The translations under genes were made by a program, and so were the position numbers. The notes beneath the pieces were generated by a model that did no database searches, was not told where the DNA came from, and worked only from the letters and a program-made list of their open reading frames with translations. DNA of 17,900 nucleotides from Atopobium sp. Its GTDB lineage: Bacteria > Actinomycetota > Coriobacteriia > Coriobacteriales > Atopobiaceae. Positions 1-5,798 of the stretch are shown piece by piece. Within the stretch, counting starts at the first letter, position 1. Every line of letters starts with the position of its first letter. The stretch spans positions 1 through 17,900 of the forward strand of contig JABZHC010000018.1 in assembly GCA_015259035.1 (NCBI GenBank). Reading direction: 5' to 3'.

Positions 1-327
1 TTCTTGAACAAGCGCTATGGCGAGAATACCGTCCGCGTTGAGATTCATCAGGAGTATCGCAACATGGCCGAGAAGTTCGACGGCTATGAGTTCTTGATCG
101 ATTATGCACTTGAAGCAAACCGTGAGGTTGGCATTGAGCCTAAGCCTGTTGCTGCTCGTGGCGGTACCGACGGCGCTCAGCTCACGTTCCGCGGCCTGCC
201 TTGCCCTAACATTGCTACCGGCGGATACAACGCTCACTCCGTGCGCGAGTTTGTCCCTGTACCAAGCCTTGAGGTCACTGTTGACCTTCTGGAGAAACTC
301 GTCGCCAAGTTCGTCGCTCGCAGCTAG
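1..327 (+). CDS. pepT: Peptidase T (tripeptide aminopeptidase), C-terminal fragment
   Basis: This is the last 108 codons of a gene that begins outside the window; the frame is open from base 1 and stops with TAG at 325-327. PepT is a cytosolic M20-family zinc aminopeptidase that removes the N-terminal residue of tripeptides. The segment RGGTDGAQLTFRGLPCPN followed by TGGYNAHSVREFVP matches the conserved C-terminal part of PepT, and the His of the NAH motif sits where the last metal-binding His of the family lies. The DALEANREVGIEP-like stretch before it fits the end of the lid and return to the catalytic domain. The catalytic N-terminal half cannot be checked. A GC-rich repetitive spacer starts directly after the stop codon. 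The family call is confident; the exact substrate range is inferred from the family. Confidence 0.9.
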   Translation, partial: FLNKRYGENTVRVEIHQEYRNMAEKFDGYEFLIDYALEANREVGIEPKPVAARGGTDGAQLTFRGLPCPNIATGGYNAHSVREFVPVPSLEVTVDLLEKLVAKFVARS

Positions 328-450
328 CGCCGTCGCACTCGCATCGCACGCGAGCCGCGCCGCCGCGGCTAGTGCCGCGCTTGCACTGCCCGCGACCTGC
401 GCTGACCGCGTCGCTCGCGACCGTTTGACGTGCAGCTTTGCCATTCATAG
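328..450. repeat. GC-rich low-complexity spacer after pepT, weak 11-bp periodicity
   Basis: This stretch is far richer in GC than its surroundings and is built of recurring CGC-centred words. The word TCGCAC recurs 11 bases apart near the start, and a C-G-C core stays roughly in phase at 11 bp for about seven units after the pepT stop. In one forward frame it would read as an Ala/Ser-rich peptide, but there is no ribosome binding site and no protein-like character, so it is not called as coding. It resembles the clearer 11-bp arrays elsewhere in the window but is much more degraded. Confidence 0.35.
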
Positions 451-465
451 CTAGATTTCTACCGT

Positions 466-513
466 CTACGCCCCCGCTCAACCTTGTCAACAAAATGGTG
501 AGCAGGGGCGTAG
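466..513 (+). terminator. Long inverted repeat, possible terminator of pepT
   Basis: CTACGCCCCCGCTCA at 466-480 pairs with TGAGCAGGGGCGTAG at 499-513, giving 15 bp with one C-A mismatch around an 18-base loop. No U-run follows on either strand, so it is not a classical Rho-independent terminator. It may instead be a Rho-assisted or transcript-stabilising hairpin, or a binding site upstream of the next gene. Confidence 0.4.
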
Positions 514-564
514 CATAATTATGAAGGGTCATTGTTCTTTTTTCACGGAGTAAGGGAGGTCGCA

Positions 565-1107
565 ATGCTCGCAGTATTTTTTGGAATTGTTGTCGTTGCG
601 GCACCCGTCGTAGCTGCGGTTTTAGAGCACTCGGGAAACGTTGGAATTTCCGAGCGTCGTCACAGCCACCACGATACCTACGTGACTCCCGCCGCGCTTA
701 CACGTTCGCTCATTATCGACATGGCGTTTGTCAGCGCCATCGCAGTTATTCTCGGCTGGCTCTGCTATGTTAATGTATTTACGCCAAACCCAGACATTGT
801 TATGGCGTTTTTTGCGTCCTTCTCGGTTGTCATGTTTATGGCGTGGTACATCTTGAGTCGTTATAAGGTCTCGCTTTTTGATGACGAGATGGTTGTAGTG
901 CCCTTTTTAGGCTCTGAAATTTCCATCAACTACCAGGACATTAAGCGCATGGAGTGGGTTGGCGGACGTCGGGGTTCCGGGTTTAGAGATCTTCTAATTT
1001 TGACTTCGAATGCGTCAAAGGTGCGTCTCTCGGGTATGATTGGACTAGACCAAGTGTTGCTCAAGATTGATCGCTTTGATGTCTTGGCACATAGTTCAAC
1101 TAGATAG
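565..1107 (+). CDS. Small membrane protein with C-terminal PH-like domain, unknown function
   Basis: A 180-residue protein that I cannot assign to a named gene. The start is ATG at 565, preceded by a strong AGGGAGGT at 553-560; an upstream TTG in frame at 532 lacks such a site. The N-terminal 20 residues form one hydrophobic segment. Residues about 46-70 and 75-95 form two more, split by a short loop (NVFTPNPDI). The remaining 85 residues are soluble and alternate short beta-like strands: YKVSLFDDEMVVVPFLGSEISINYQDIKRMEWV, then a strand with LLILTSNASKVRLS. That order resembles the bacterial pleckstrin-like (bPH) domains found behind paired membrane helices. A cluster of His residues (RRHSHHD) lies after the first helix. 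Function is unknown. A 15-bp tandem array begins 17 bases after its stop. Confidence 0.75.
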   Translation: MLAVFFGIVVVAAPVVAAVLEHSGNVGISERRHSHHDTYVTPAALTRSLIIDMAFVSAIAVILGWLCYVNVFTPNPDIVMAFFASFSVVMFMAWYILSRYKVSLFDDEMVVVPFLGSEISINYQDIKRMEWVGGRRGSGFRDLLILTSNASKVRLSGMIGLDQVLLKIDRFDVLAHSSTR

Positions 1108-1124
1108 AAGTACAATGCTGCGAC

Positions 1125-1214
1125 TTAGCTCGTGTCGGCTTAGCTCGTGTCAGCGTAGAGCGTGCCAGCGTAGAGCTTGCTAGCTTGGAGCGTGCTAGCT
1201 TGGAGCTGCTTTGG
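1125..1214. repeat. Tandem array of 15-bp units
   Basis: Five consecutive 15-bp units lie at 1125-1139, 1140-1154, 1155-1169, 1170-1184 and 1185-1199, with a decayed sixth at 1200-1214. Units read TTAGCTCGTGTCGGC, TTAGCTCGTGTCAGC, GTAGAGCGTGCCAGC, GTAGAGCTTGCTAGC and TTGGAGCGTGCTAGC. Neighbouring units are most alike, so the array seems to have grown by stepwise duplication. It lies between the membrane-protein stop and the HAD gene start. It could be translated if the HAD gene started upstream at the TTG at 1185, which I consider unlikely. Confidence 0.85.
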
Positions 1215-1292
1215 CATAGGGCTGCGTCCGCTTGGGTTGCGACGCGCGTTGCGTTTGCCCAGCTGCGCAGCGTACAGCAACGGGGGACGTTT

Positions 1293-2150
1293 GTGATTAA
1301 GCTTGTTTTATCTGATATGGACAATACGCTGGTACCCTTTGGGAACAGACGCGTGTCGGACTTTACACGCAAGGCAATCCATACACTCCTTGAAGAAACA
1401 GATATCGCCTTTGGCCCTTGTACCGGCCGAGATTACGTTGAGCTGATGCGTCTTTTCAGCCTCGATGAGGCATGTATGCAGACAGGAGTTATGTCTACCG
1501 GCAAGCGCGTGCTGTACAAGGGCAAGACTATCTCGCTCTCCATCTTTGACCACAAAACGTTGCAGGGCGTCGCAGATGCTCTTGCTGACGAGAAGAACAT
1601 GTTCTTGGTCTGTTATCCAGAGAAGACTAACCTCTTCAACCCGGCATATGTTGTCGGCCCGCTGGACAAAGATATTCTCGCTGATTACGAGCGTAAGTTG
1701 GTATTTGTCTCGGGCATTGTCGACCAAGTCCCCGATGACGTCGATTTTGTCGCCGCAACAATTGCGTGTCCAGGCACGGAGGAAGACATGGAGCGCTGTC
1801 GCCAGAAAGTGGCCGCAGCCTGCCCAGACGTGTACACCATGTCGGTTGTTCCCCAGTGGTTTGACGTGCTGCCCAAGGGCGTGTCCAAACTGTCTGGCTT
1901 TGAAACTCTCCTGGAAAGAACGGGCATTTCTCCAGAAGAGGTGCTTGTTTTTGGAGATGGCGAGAATGACGTTGATATCCTCAGTAAAGTTCCGCACTCG
2001 GTGGCGGTGGCAAACGCAATTCCAGAGGTCAAGCAGGTAGCAAGGCATCATGTAGGCGCCTCCGCAGATGACGGCGTTGCGCATGCCCTGCTAGAGCTGG
2101 TACGCGCAACAAAAGCAGGGGAGACTCCCCGTTTTATGATGGAGAACTAG
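1293..2150 (+). CDS. Cof-type HAD-superfamily phosphatase (first of a pair)
   Basis: A 285-residue cytosolic hydrolase of the Cof/YidA-like HAD IIB group, which dephosphorylates sugar phosphates, nucleotides or flavin phosphates; the substrate here is unknown. I place the start at GTG 1293, with GGGGGA five bases upstream, because the HAD core begins at once: MIKLVLSDMDNT gives nucleophile Asp8 and acid/base Asp10. Motif II is Thr44 in GPCTGR, motif III is Lys199 in PKGVSK and motif IV is GDGEND at 221-226. The cap domain lies between about 85 and 185. A longer version from TTG 1185 would add peptide encoded by the 15-bp repeats and lacks support. It is followed after a single base by a second HAD gene, so the two are surely co-transcribed and probably translationally coupled. 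The two proteins are diverged, so the pair may act on different substrates. Confidence 0.85.
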   Translation: MIKLVLSDMDNTLVPFGNRRVSDFTRKAIHTLLEETDIAFGPCTGRDYVELMRLFSLDEACMQTGVMSTGKRVLYKGKTISLSIFDHKTLQGVADALADEKNMFLVCYPEKTNLFNPAYVVGPLDKDILADYERKLVFVSGIVDQVPDDVDFVAATIACPGTEEDMERCRQKVAAACPDVYTMSVVPQWFDVLPKGVSKLSGFETLLERTGISPEEVLVFGDGENDVDILSKVPHSVAVANAIPEVKQVARHHVGASADDGVAHALLELVRATKAGETPRFMMEN

Positions 2151-2151
2151 C

Positions 2152-2949
2152 ATGATTAAACTCATTGCATCGGACATGGACGGTACGCTGCTGGACCAGA
2201 ATTCCGAGGTTCCGCCAGAGACATTTGAGCTGATCGAAGAGCTGTACAAACGTGGCGTTCACTTTGTCGCAAGCTCCGGTCGTCGCTATGATACGCTGCG
2301 CTGGCTGTTTGAGCCGGTTGCGGACAAGATCGACTACGTGGCCTCCCTGGGCACGCAGGTTTATGTAGAGAACGAGGTTATTGACCGCGAGGTTTTCTCG
2401 TCAGCTTCTATTCGTAAGCTGTTTGAGTTGACGTCCGAATTTGACTGCATTCACCTGGTAGTTTATGACCGCACGCACACGTATTTGCTGGATGACCAGA
2501 GCTCGTTTGTGCGCGAGCTTGACAAAGACCTGCCAAACGCCGAGCGCGTGTTTGATCCACCTTCACCTGACGTCAGCATCATCAAGGCTGCTATTTGCTG
2601 CGATTCAAGGGCTCGCTCGATGGACATGGCCATGATTCTTGAGCGCGAGATGGGTGACAGACTTTCGTTCATGCCTTCCGGCGAGACGTGGATTGACGTG
2701 GTGCCTCGTGGTGTGAACAAGGCCACAGGACTTGAGCAGATTCGCAGGTACTATGGCATTTCTCGCGACCAGATTGCCGTTTTTGGCGACTCCATGAATG
2801 ACTACGCCATGTTGCGTTATGCGGGCACCGCGTACGTTATGGATAACGCTCGCTACGCGCTCAAAACCATTGCTACCAAGGTCATTGCGCCTAACACCGA
2901 GCAGGGTGTTCAGAAAGAAATGCGTCGAATTCTGGAAGAGTTGTCGTAA
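2152..2949 (+). CDS. Cof-type HAD-superfamily phosphatase (second of a pair)
   Basis: A 265-residue Cof-type (HAD IIB) phosphatase. Its ATG lies one base after the stop of the preceding HAD gene, within AACTAGCATG. All four HAD motifs are visible: SDMDGT with Asp8 and Asp10, Ser41 in the ASSGR turn, Lys190 in PRGVNKATG, and GDSMND at 212-217. The conserved GMxNA region late in these proteins appears as VMDNARYALK. The catalytic set is complete, so the enzyme should be active; the substrate is not readable from sequence. No ribosome binding site stronger than the end of the upstream gene is seen, which supports coupled translation. No clear terminator follows; the next gene has its own promoter-like region with an operator palindrome. 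Confidence 0.88.
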   Translation: MIKLIASDMDGTLLDQNSEVPPETFELIEELYKRGVHFVASSGRRYDTLRWLFEPVADKIDYVASLGTQVYVENEVIDREVFSSASIRKLFELTSEFDCIHLVVYDRTHTYLLDDQSSFVRELDKDLPNAERVFDPPSPDVSIIKAAICCDSRARSMDMAMILEREMGDRLSFMPSGETWIDVVPRGVNKATGLEQIRRYYGISRDQIAVFGDSMNDYAMLRYAGTAYVMDNARYALKTIATKVIAPNTEQGVQKEMRRILEELS

Positions 2950-3038
2950 AGAATCGGCGCCGTTTTCAAAATTGTTCAGCATGACCATTTGGCGATAATT
3001 TCATACCGTTAGTCCCGTTCCTTTCTCAGTTTGATGGA

Positions 3039-3061
3039 CTTATTTCGAGAGTCGAAATAAG
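3039..3061. promoter_or_regulatory. Perfect 10+10 bp palindrome, likely ROK-regulator operator
   Basis: CTTATTTCGA at 3039-3048 is repeated as its exact reverse complement at 3052-3061 with only GAG between. It ends 35 bases before the start codon of the ROK-type regulator and follows a -35-like TTGATG at 3031. From what is known of E. coli NagC and Mlc, ROK repressors bind AT-rich dyads with inward-facing TTTCG and CGAAA half sites, and this sequence fits well. Autorepression is the simplest reading. I see no second copy in the window. Confidence 0.65.
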
Positions 3062-3096
3062 GTAGTACAGGCAGAAATGGAGAGGAGGGGACACGT

Positions 3097-4158
3097 ATGT
3101 CAATTGTCAGCACTAAAGATATTGCATACTCCAATAAACGCGCTGTTATTCAAGCACTGTGCGAGAAAAACGCTCTGTCTCGTGTTGAATTGGCGCGTGA
3201 ATTATCTCTTTCTCCTAGTACCGTTACTACTATTGTCCAAGACTTGCTTCAGTCAAAAATGGTTGAAGAAAGTCCAGAGCGCGTAGTAACCGCTGGTAGA
3301 TCAAAGACTCTTCTGCAACTTGCTCCAGAATTTGGTCTCTTGGGACTCGTCAGAGTTTCTCGCCAGAGTCAGGAACTTATACTTGTGGACATGACTCTTA
3401 ACGAGCACGCTCGCATCACGCTATCAGAAGAAGCTCCTTCGGGAGAAACCCTTCTTGAGGGGATTGAAGCTGCTCTTACAAGGCTTATTGTTGACGACGC
3501 AATTCTTAAGGGAATTGGAGTTTTGCTTGAAGGCGATGTGCTGGAATCAGAGCTTTCCGTCATGTATTCAACGGGCCATGATTCGGCAACAATTTCTCTG
3601 GTACAAGCATTAAAGAGCACCTTCAGGGTAGTGGTGAAGCAGTTTGAGCAGAGTGACTTTGCACTTTCTCAAGTAGAGAGCTCAAACAACATTGAGGGCG
3701 TTTCTTCGTACTTGCATCTTTCATTTGGATCACGAGTTGTGGCTCAAGTTGTTTGCGATAACGTCCCTCTTCCAATGAAAGAGGGACTAAATGCTGATAT
3801 TACTCAGCAGCTTGTTACCTCAGATGGCCTGCAGCTTGATGCATTAATGAATCTTATAAGCGCCGTTCAGAGTCTTTTCTCTGTTGATGCTGTAGTTGTA
3901 TCTGTACCTGAAGAAGATGGTCCTGCCTCTTTGCTTAAGACGGATGCGCTCAATAAGGCGCTGTCTACTCCTGCGCTTTTGGTGCAAAAATTTGCTCAGT
4001 TTGAGGAATTTCCAAAACTGATCGTAACAAGAATGACTTCAAGAAACTTACTGAGAGATGCTGTTTCTGCCCTAAGATTTGCCTGTCTTTGTCCAGAAAC
4101 TGTCCAGCTTTGGAAACAAGTGCTTGTTTCTGGCTGGCATCCAGTAAGTTCAGTGTAG
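3097..4158 (+). CDS. ROK-family transcriptional regulator with degenerate kinase domain
   Basis: A 353-residue DNA-binding regulator. ATG 3097 follows GGAGGGG at good spacing. Residues 10-60 form the winged helix typical of NagC/XylR/Mlc: NKRAVIQALCEKNALSRVEL, then ARELSLSPSTVTTIVQDLL as the HTH, and GRSKTLL in place of the usual GRP wing. The rest has the length of a ROK sugar-kinase-like domain, but the ATP-binding DxGxT motif is absent, and the region expected to hold it reads GLVRVSRQSQELILVDM. I also cannot find the Cys-rich zinc motif (CxCGxxGCxE) or the ExGH motif. It probably senses a non-sugar ligand or acts without phosphorylation. It precedes the transporter-hydantoinase genes in the same direction, which suggests local control, and has its own palindrome upstream. 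Alternative: a MarR-like HTH fused to an unrelated domain. Confidence 0.8.
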   Translation: MSIVSTKDIAYSNKRAVIQALCEKNALSRVELARELSLSPSTVTTIVQDLLQSKMVEESPERVVTAGRSKTLLQLAPEFGLLGLVRVSRQSQELILVDMTLNEHARITLSEEAPSGETLLEGIEAALTRLIVDDAILKGIGVLLEGDVLESELSVMYSTGHDSATISLVQALKSTFRVVVKQFEQSDFALSQVESSNNIEGVSSYLHLSFGSRVVAQVVCDNVPLPMKEGLNADITQQLVTSDGLQLDALMNLISAVQSLFSVDAVVVSVPEEDGPASLLKTDALNKALSTPALLVQKFAQFEEFPKLIVTRMTSRNLLRDAVSALRFACLCPETVQLWKQVLVSGWHPVSSV

Positions 4159-4252
4159 GTATTTGGTAAGACTTACGCAGGTCATGTGCAAAAAATCGGT
4201 AAGGCTTGCGTAAGAAATCAGCAAGGTACTTGCGGGGAAGTAGTACGCTATG
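4154..4252. repeat. Tandem array of degenerate 11-bp units after the regulator gene
   Basis: Directly overlapping and following the regulator's stop codon, units of exactly 11 bp follow each other: TGTAGGTATTT (4154-4164), GGTAAGACTTA, CGCAGGTCATG, TGCAAAAAATC, GGTAAGGCTTG, CGTAAGAAATC, AGCAAGGTACT, TGCGGGGAAGT and AGTACGCTATG (4242-4252). Position 2 is G in all nine, position 3 is always a pyrimidine, position 4 is A in eight and position 6 is G in eight. Within it, CTTACGCA at 4172-4179 and TGCGTAAG at 4207-4214 form an inverted repeat. Confidence 0.75.
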
Positions 4253-4278
4253 TGCTGCGCTGGAACAAAGGTGTTTCT

Positions 4279-4303
4279 CGACTTTGTCTGCTCATCAAAG
4301 TCG
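4279..4303. promoter_or_regulatory. Inverted repeat upstream of the transporter gene
   Basis: CGACTTTG at 4279-4286 and CAAAGTCG at 4296-4303 are exact reverse complements separated by nine bases. The dyad lies about 100 bases before the transporter start codon, where an operator could sit. It differs from the palindrome in front of the regulator, so if both bind proteins these may not be the same one. Alternatively it is only an RNA hairpin. Confidence 0.4.
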
Positions 4304-4342
4304 TCAACATGGTGCTTATGCACCTATAGAAGTACGTGTAGG

Positions 4343-4381
4343 TTGTTTGAAGGAGAGATAGCTGCACTTGCTATCAAACAA
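4343..4381 (+). promoter_or_regulatory. Leader hairpin with Shine-Dalgarno-like bulge before the transporter
   Basis: TTGTTTGA (4343-4350) plus TAGC (4359-4362) can pair with GCTA (4370-4373) plus TCAAACAA (4374-4381). This makes a 12-bp stem with a 7-base loop and an 8-base bulge AGGAGAGA on one side. The true ribosome binding site AAGGAGG of the transporter follows ten bases later. The element could tune translation or mark a processed 5' end. Confidence 0.45.
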
Positions 4382-4401
4382 TGTGTTCCTAAGGAGGAAA
4401 C

Positions 4402-5703
4402 ATGGTTCAGGGTATTTTGATTCTCTTGGTCTTTGTGGCTGTAGCTGCATTGATGATGACCAAGAAGATCCCAACTCTGCTTGCCCTGCCACTGATGGCC
4501 ATTTTGATTTGTGTCATCGCAGGCGTTCCAATGTTTGGAAAAGATGGTGACGGAAAAGAAATTGGCTGGCTGACATCAGTATTTGAGGCTGGTACCGTTC
4601 GCATGGGTGCCGCAATCATGGCTGTTATTTTTGGTGCATGGTTGGGTCAGCTTATGAACAAAACTGGTGTTACCGAGACAATCATCAAGAAGAGTGCAGA
4701 GCTTGGTGGCGATAAGCCCCTGGTAATCACCTTGATTATGTCTATCGCAGTGGCTGTCCTCTTCACGACACTTTCTGGCTTGGGATCCATCATCATGGTT
4801 GGCTCAATTGTTCTGCCAATTTTGATTTCTGTTGGTGTTCCCGCAGCTAGTGCAGCATGTATCTTCTTGATGTCCTTTACCACTGGTCTGGCACTCAATA
4901 TTGCCAACTGGACAACCTTCGCTAAGCTCTTCAACCTAGACATTGCTCAGGTTCAGGGTTTTGAGGTTTATCTGGCTGTTGCAACTGGTATTGCAACTTT
5001 GATCATGATTGTTGTTGAGTTCAAGCGTAATGGCATTAAGTTTGCCTTCAGCGCTCCAGTTGCTGAGCAGAGCAACTCCAAGCAGCTCACCGGCGTTGCT
5101 GGTGGTCTTGCAATGCTGACTCCACTCATTCCTATTGTGCTTGTTGCTTTCTTGAAGGTTCCTGTTACCCCAGCATTTACTGTTGGTATTCTGTGGTGCC
5201 TGCTGTTCACCTCTAAGAGCTTTAGCAAGGCAATGAATCTTCTTGCAAAAACTTGCTATGACGGTATAACAGACGCTGGCCCTGCAATTATCCTGATGGT
5301 TGGCATTGGTATCCTTTACCTTGCAGTTACCAACCCAACGGTTAAGGCAGTCCTTAACCCATTCCTGCTCGGCATCATGCCACAGAACCTTGTTGCATAC
5401 ATCATCTTCTTTGCGGTCCTCTCGCCATTGGCTCTGTATCGTGGACCTATGAACATGTTTGGTCTTGGTTCTGGTATCGCAGCTCTTATCATTGGCCTGA
5501 ACACCTTGAATCCTCTTGCTGTCATGGGTGCATTCCTGTCTGCAGAGCGCATCCAGGCTGGTGGCGACCCAACCAACACTCAGAACGTTTGGACTGCAAA
5601 CTTCTGCGAGGTTGACGTCAACACCGTTACTCGTAAGATGCTTCCTTACCTCTGGGCAGTTTCCATCGTTGGTGTAATTCTGTCTGGTGTTCTGTACTTC
5701 TAA
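4402..5703 (+). CDS. Ion-transporter-superfamily permease (GntP/CitMHS-like), substrate unknown
   Basis: A 433-residue polytopic inner-membrane protein, with about 11-12 hydrophobic segments spread over the whole length. The ATG at 4402 sits behind a consensus AAGGAGGAAAC. The two-fold pattern of long helices broken by small-residue hairpins (TTLSGLGSIIMVGSIVLP in the first half, LALYRGPMNMFGLGSG in the second) is typical of the ion transporter superfamily, which includes the GntP, CitMHS and DcuC-type carriers of organic acids. It is presumably a proton or sodium symporter of a small, possibly anionic compound. It lies between the ROK regulator and the hydantoinase-like gene, so its substrate is probably what that enzyme converts. 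A terminator-like hairpin follows and would reduce read-through into the downstream genes. Family assignment is moderate and substrate is unassigned. Confidence 0.75.
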   Translation: MVQGILILLVFVAVAALMMTKKIPTLLALPLMAILICVIAGVPMFGKDGDGKEIGWLTSVFEAGTVRMGAAIMAVIFGAWLGQLMNKTGVTETIIKKSAELGGDKPLVITLIMSIAVAVLFTTLSGLGSIIMVGSIVLPILISVGVPAASAACIFLMSFTTGLALNIANWTTFAKLFNLDIAQVQGFEVYLAVATGIATLIMIVVEFKRNGIKFAFSAPVAEQSNSKQLTGVAGGLAMLTPLIPIVLVAFLKVPVTPAFTVGILWCLLFTSKSFSKAMNLLAKTCYDGITDAGPAIILMVGIGILYLAVTNPTVKAVLNPFLLGIMPQNLVAYIIFFAVLSPLALYRGPMNMFGLGSGIAALIIGLNTLNPLAVMGAFLSAERIQAGGDPTNTQNVWTANFCEVDVNTVTRKMLPYLWAVSIVGVILSGVLYF

Positions 5704-5716
5704 GTTCTGACCTTGG

Positions 5717-5763
5717 GGCGAGAAGACCCTCTTGTTGTGGGCTTCTCGCCTCGTTTTATCTTT
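5717..5763 (+). terminator. Rho-independent terminator or attenuating hairpin after the transporter
   Basis: GGCGAGAAG at 5717-5725 pairs with CTTCTCGCC at 5742-5750. CCC/GGG pairing extends the stem past one bulged A, and a U-rich tail (TCGTTTTATCTTT) follows. It lies between the transporter and hydantoinase genes, which otherwise look like one operon, so it may make expression of the downstream genes lower than that of the transporter. Confidence 0.75.
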
Positions 5764-5798
5764 GCAGCTGATAGATTGCTGTAAATCGAGGAGGAAAC

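Noticed and set aside
104..454. Ala/Ser-rich open frame overlapping pepT and the following spacer
   Set aside because: It lies in a different frame inside pepT, has no ribosome binding site, and its Ala-rich part is a product of the GC-rich repeats.
1185..1292. Longer N-terminus of the first HAD phosphatase from TTG 1185
   Set aside because: The HAD core starts at the GTG at 1293 with a good ribosome binding site; the upstream part is translated 15-bp repeat.
4154..4401. Riboswitch upstream of the transporter
   Set aside because: Hairpins exist, but no known riboswitch consensus is recognisable and much of the region is the 11-bp array.
4368..4550. Short open frame overlapping the transporter start
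   Set aside because: It begins with TTG in the leader hairpin and overlaps the transporter in another frame; the AAGGAGG is spaced for the ATG at 4402.
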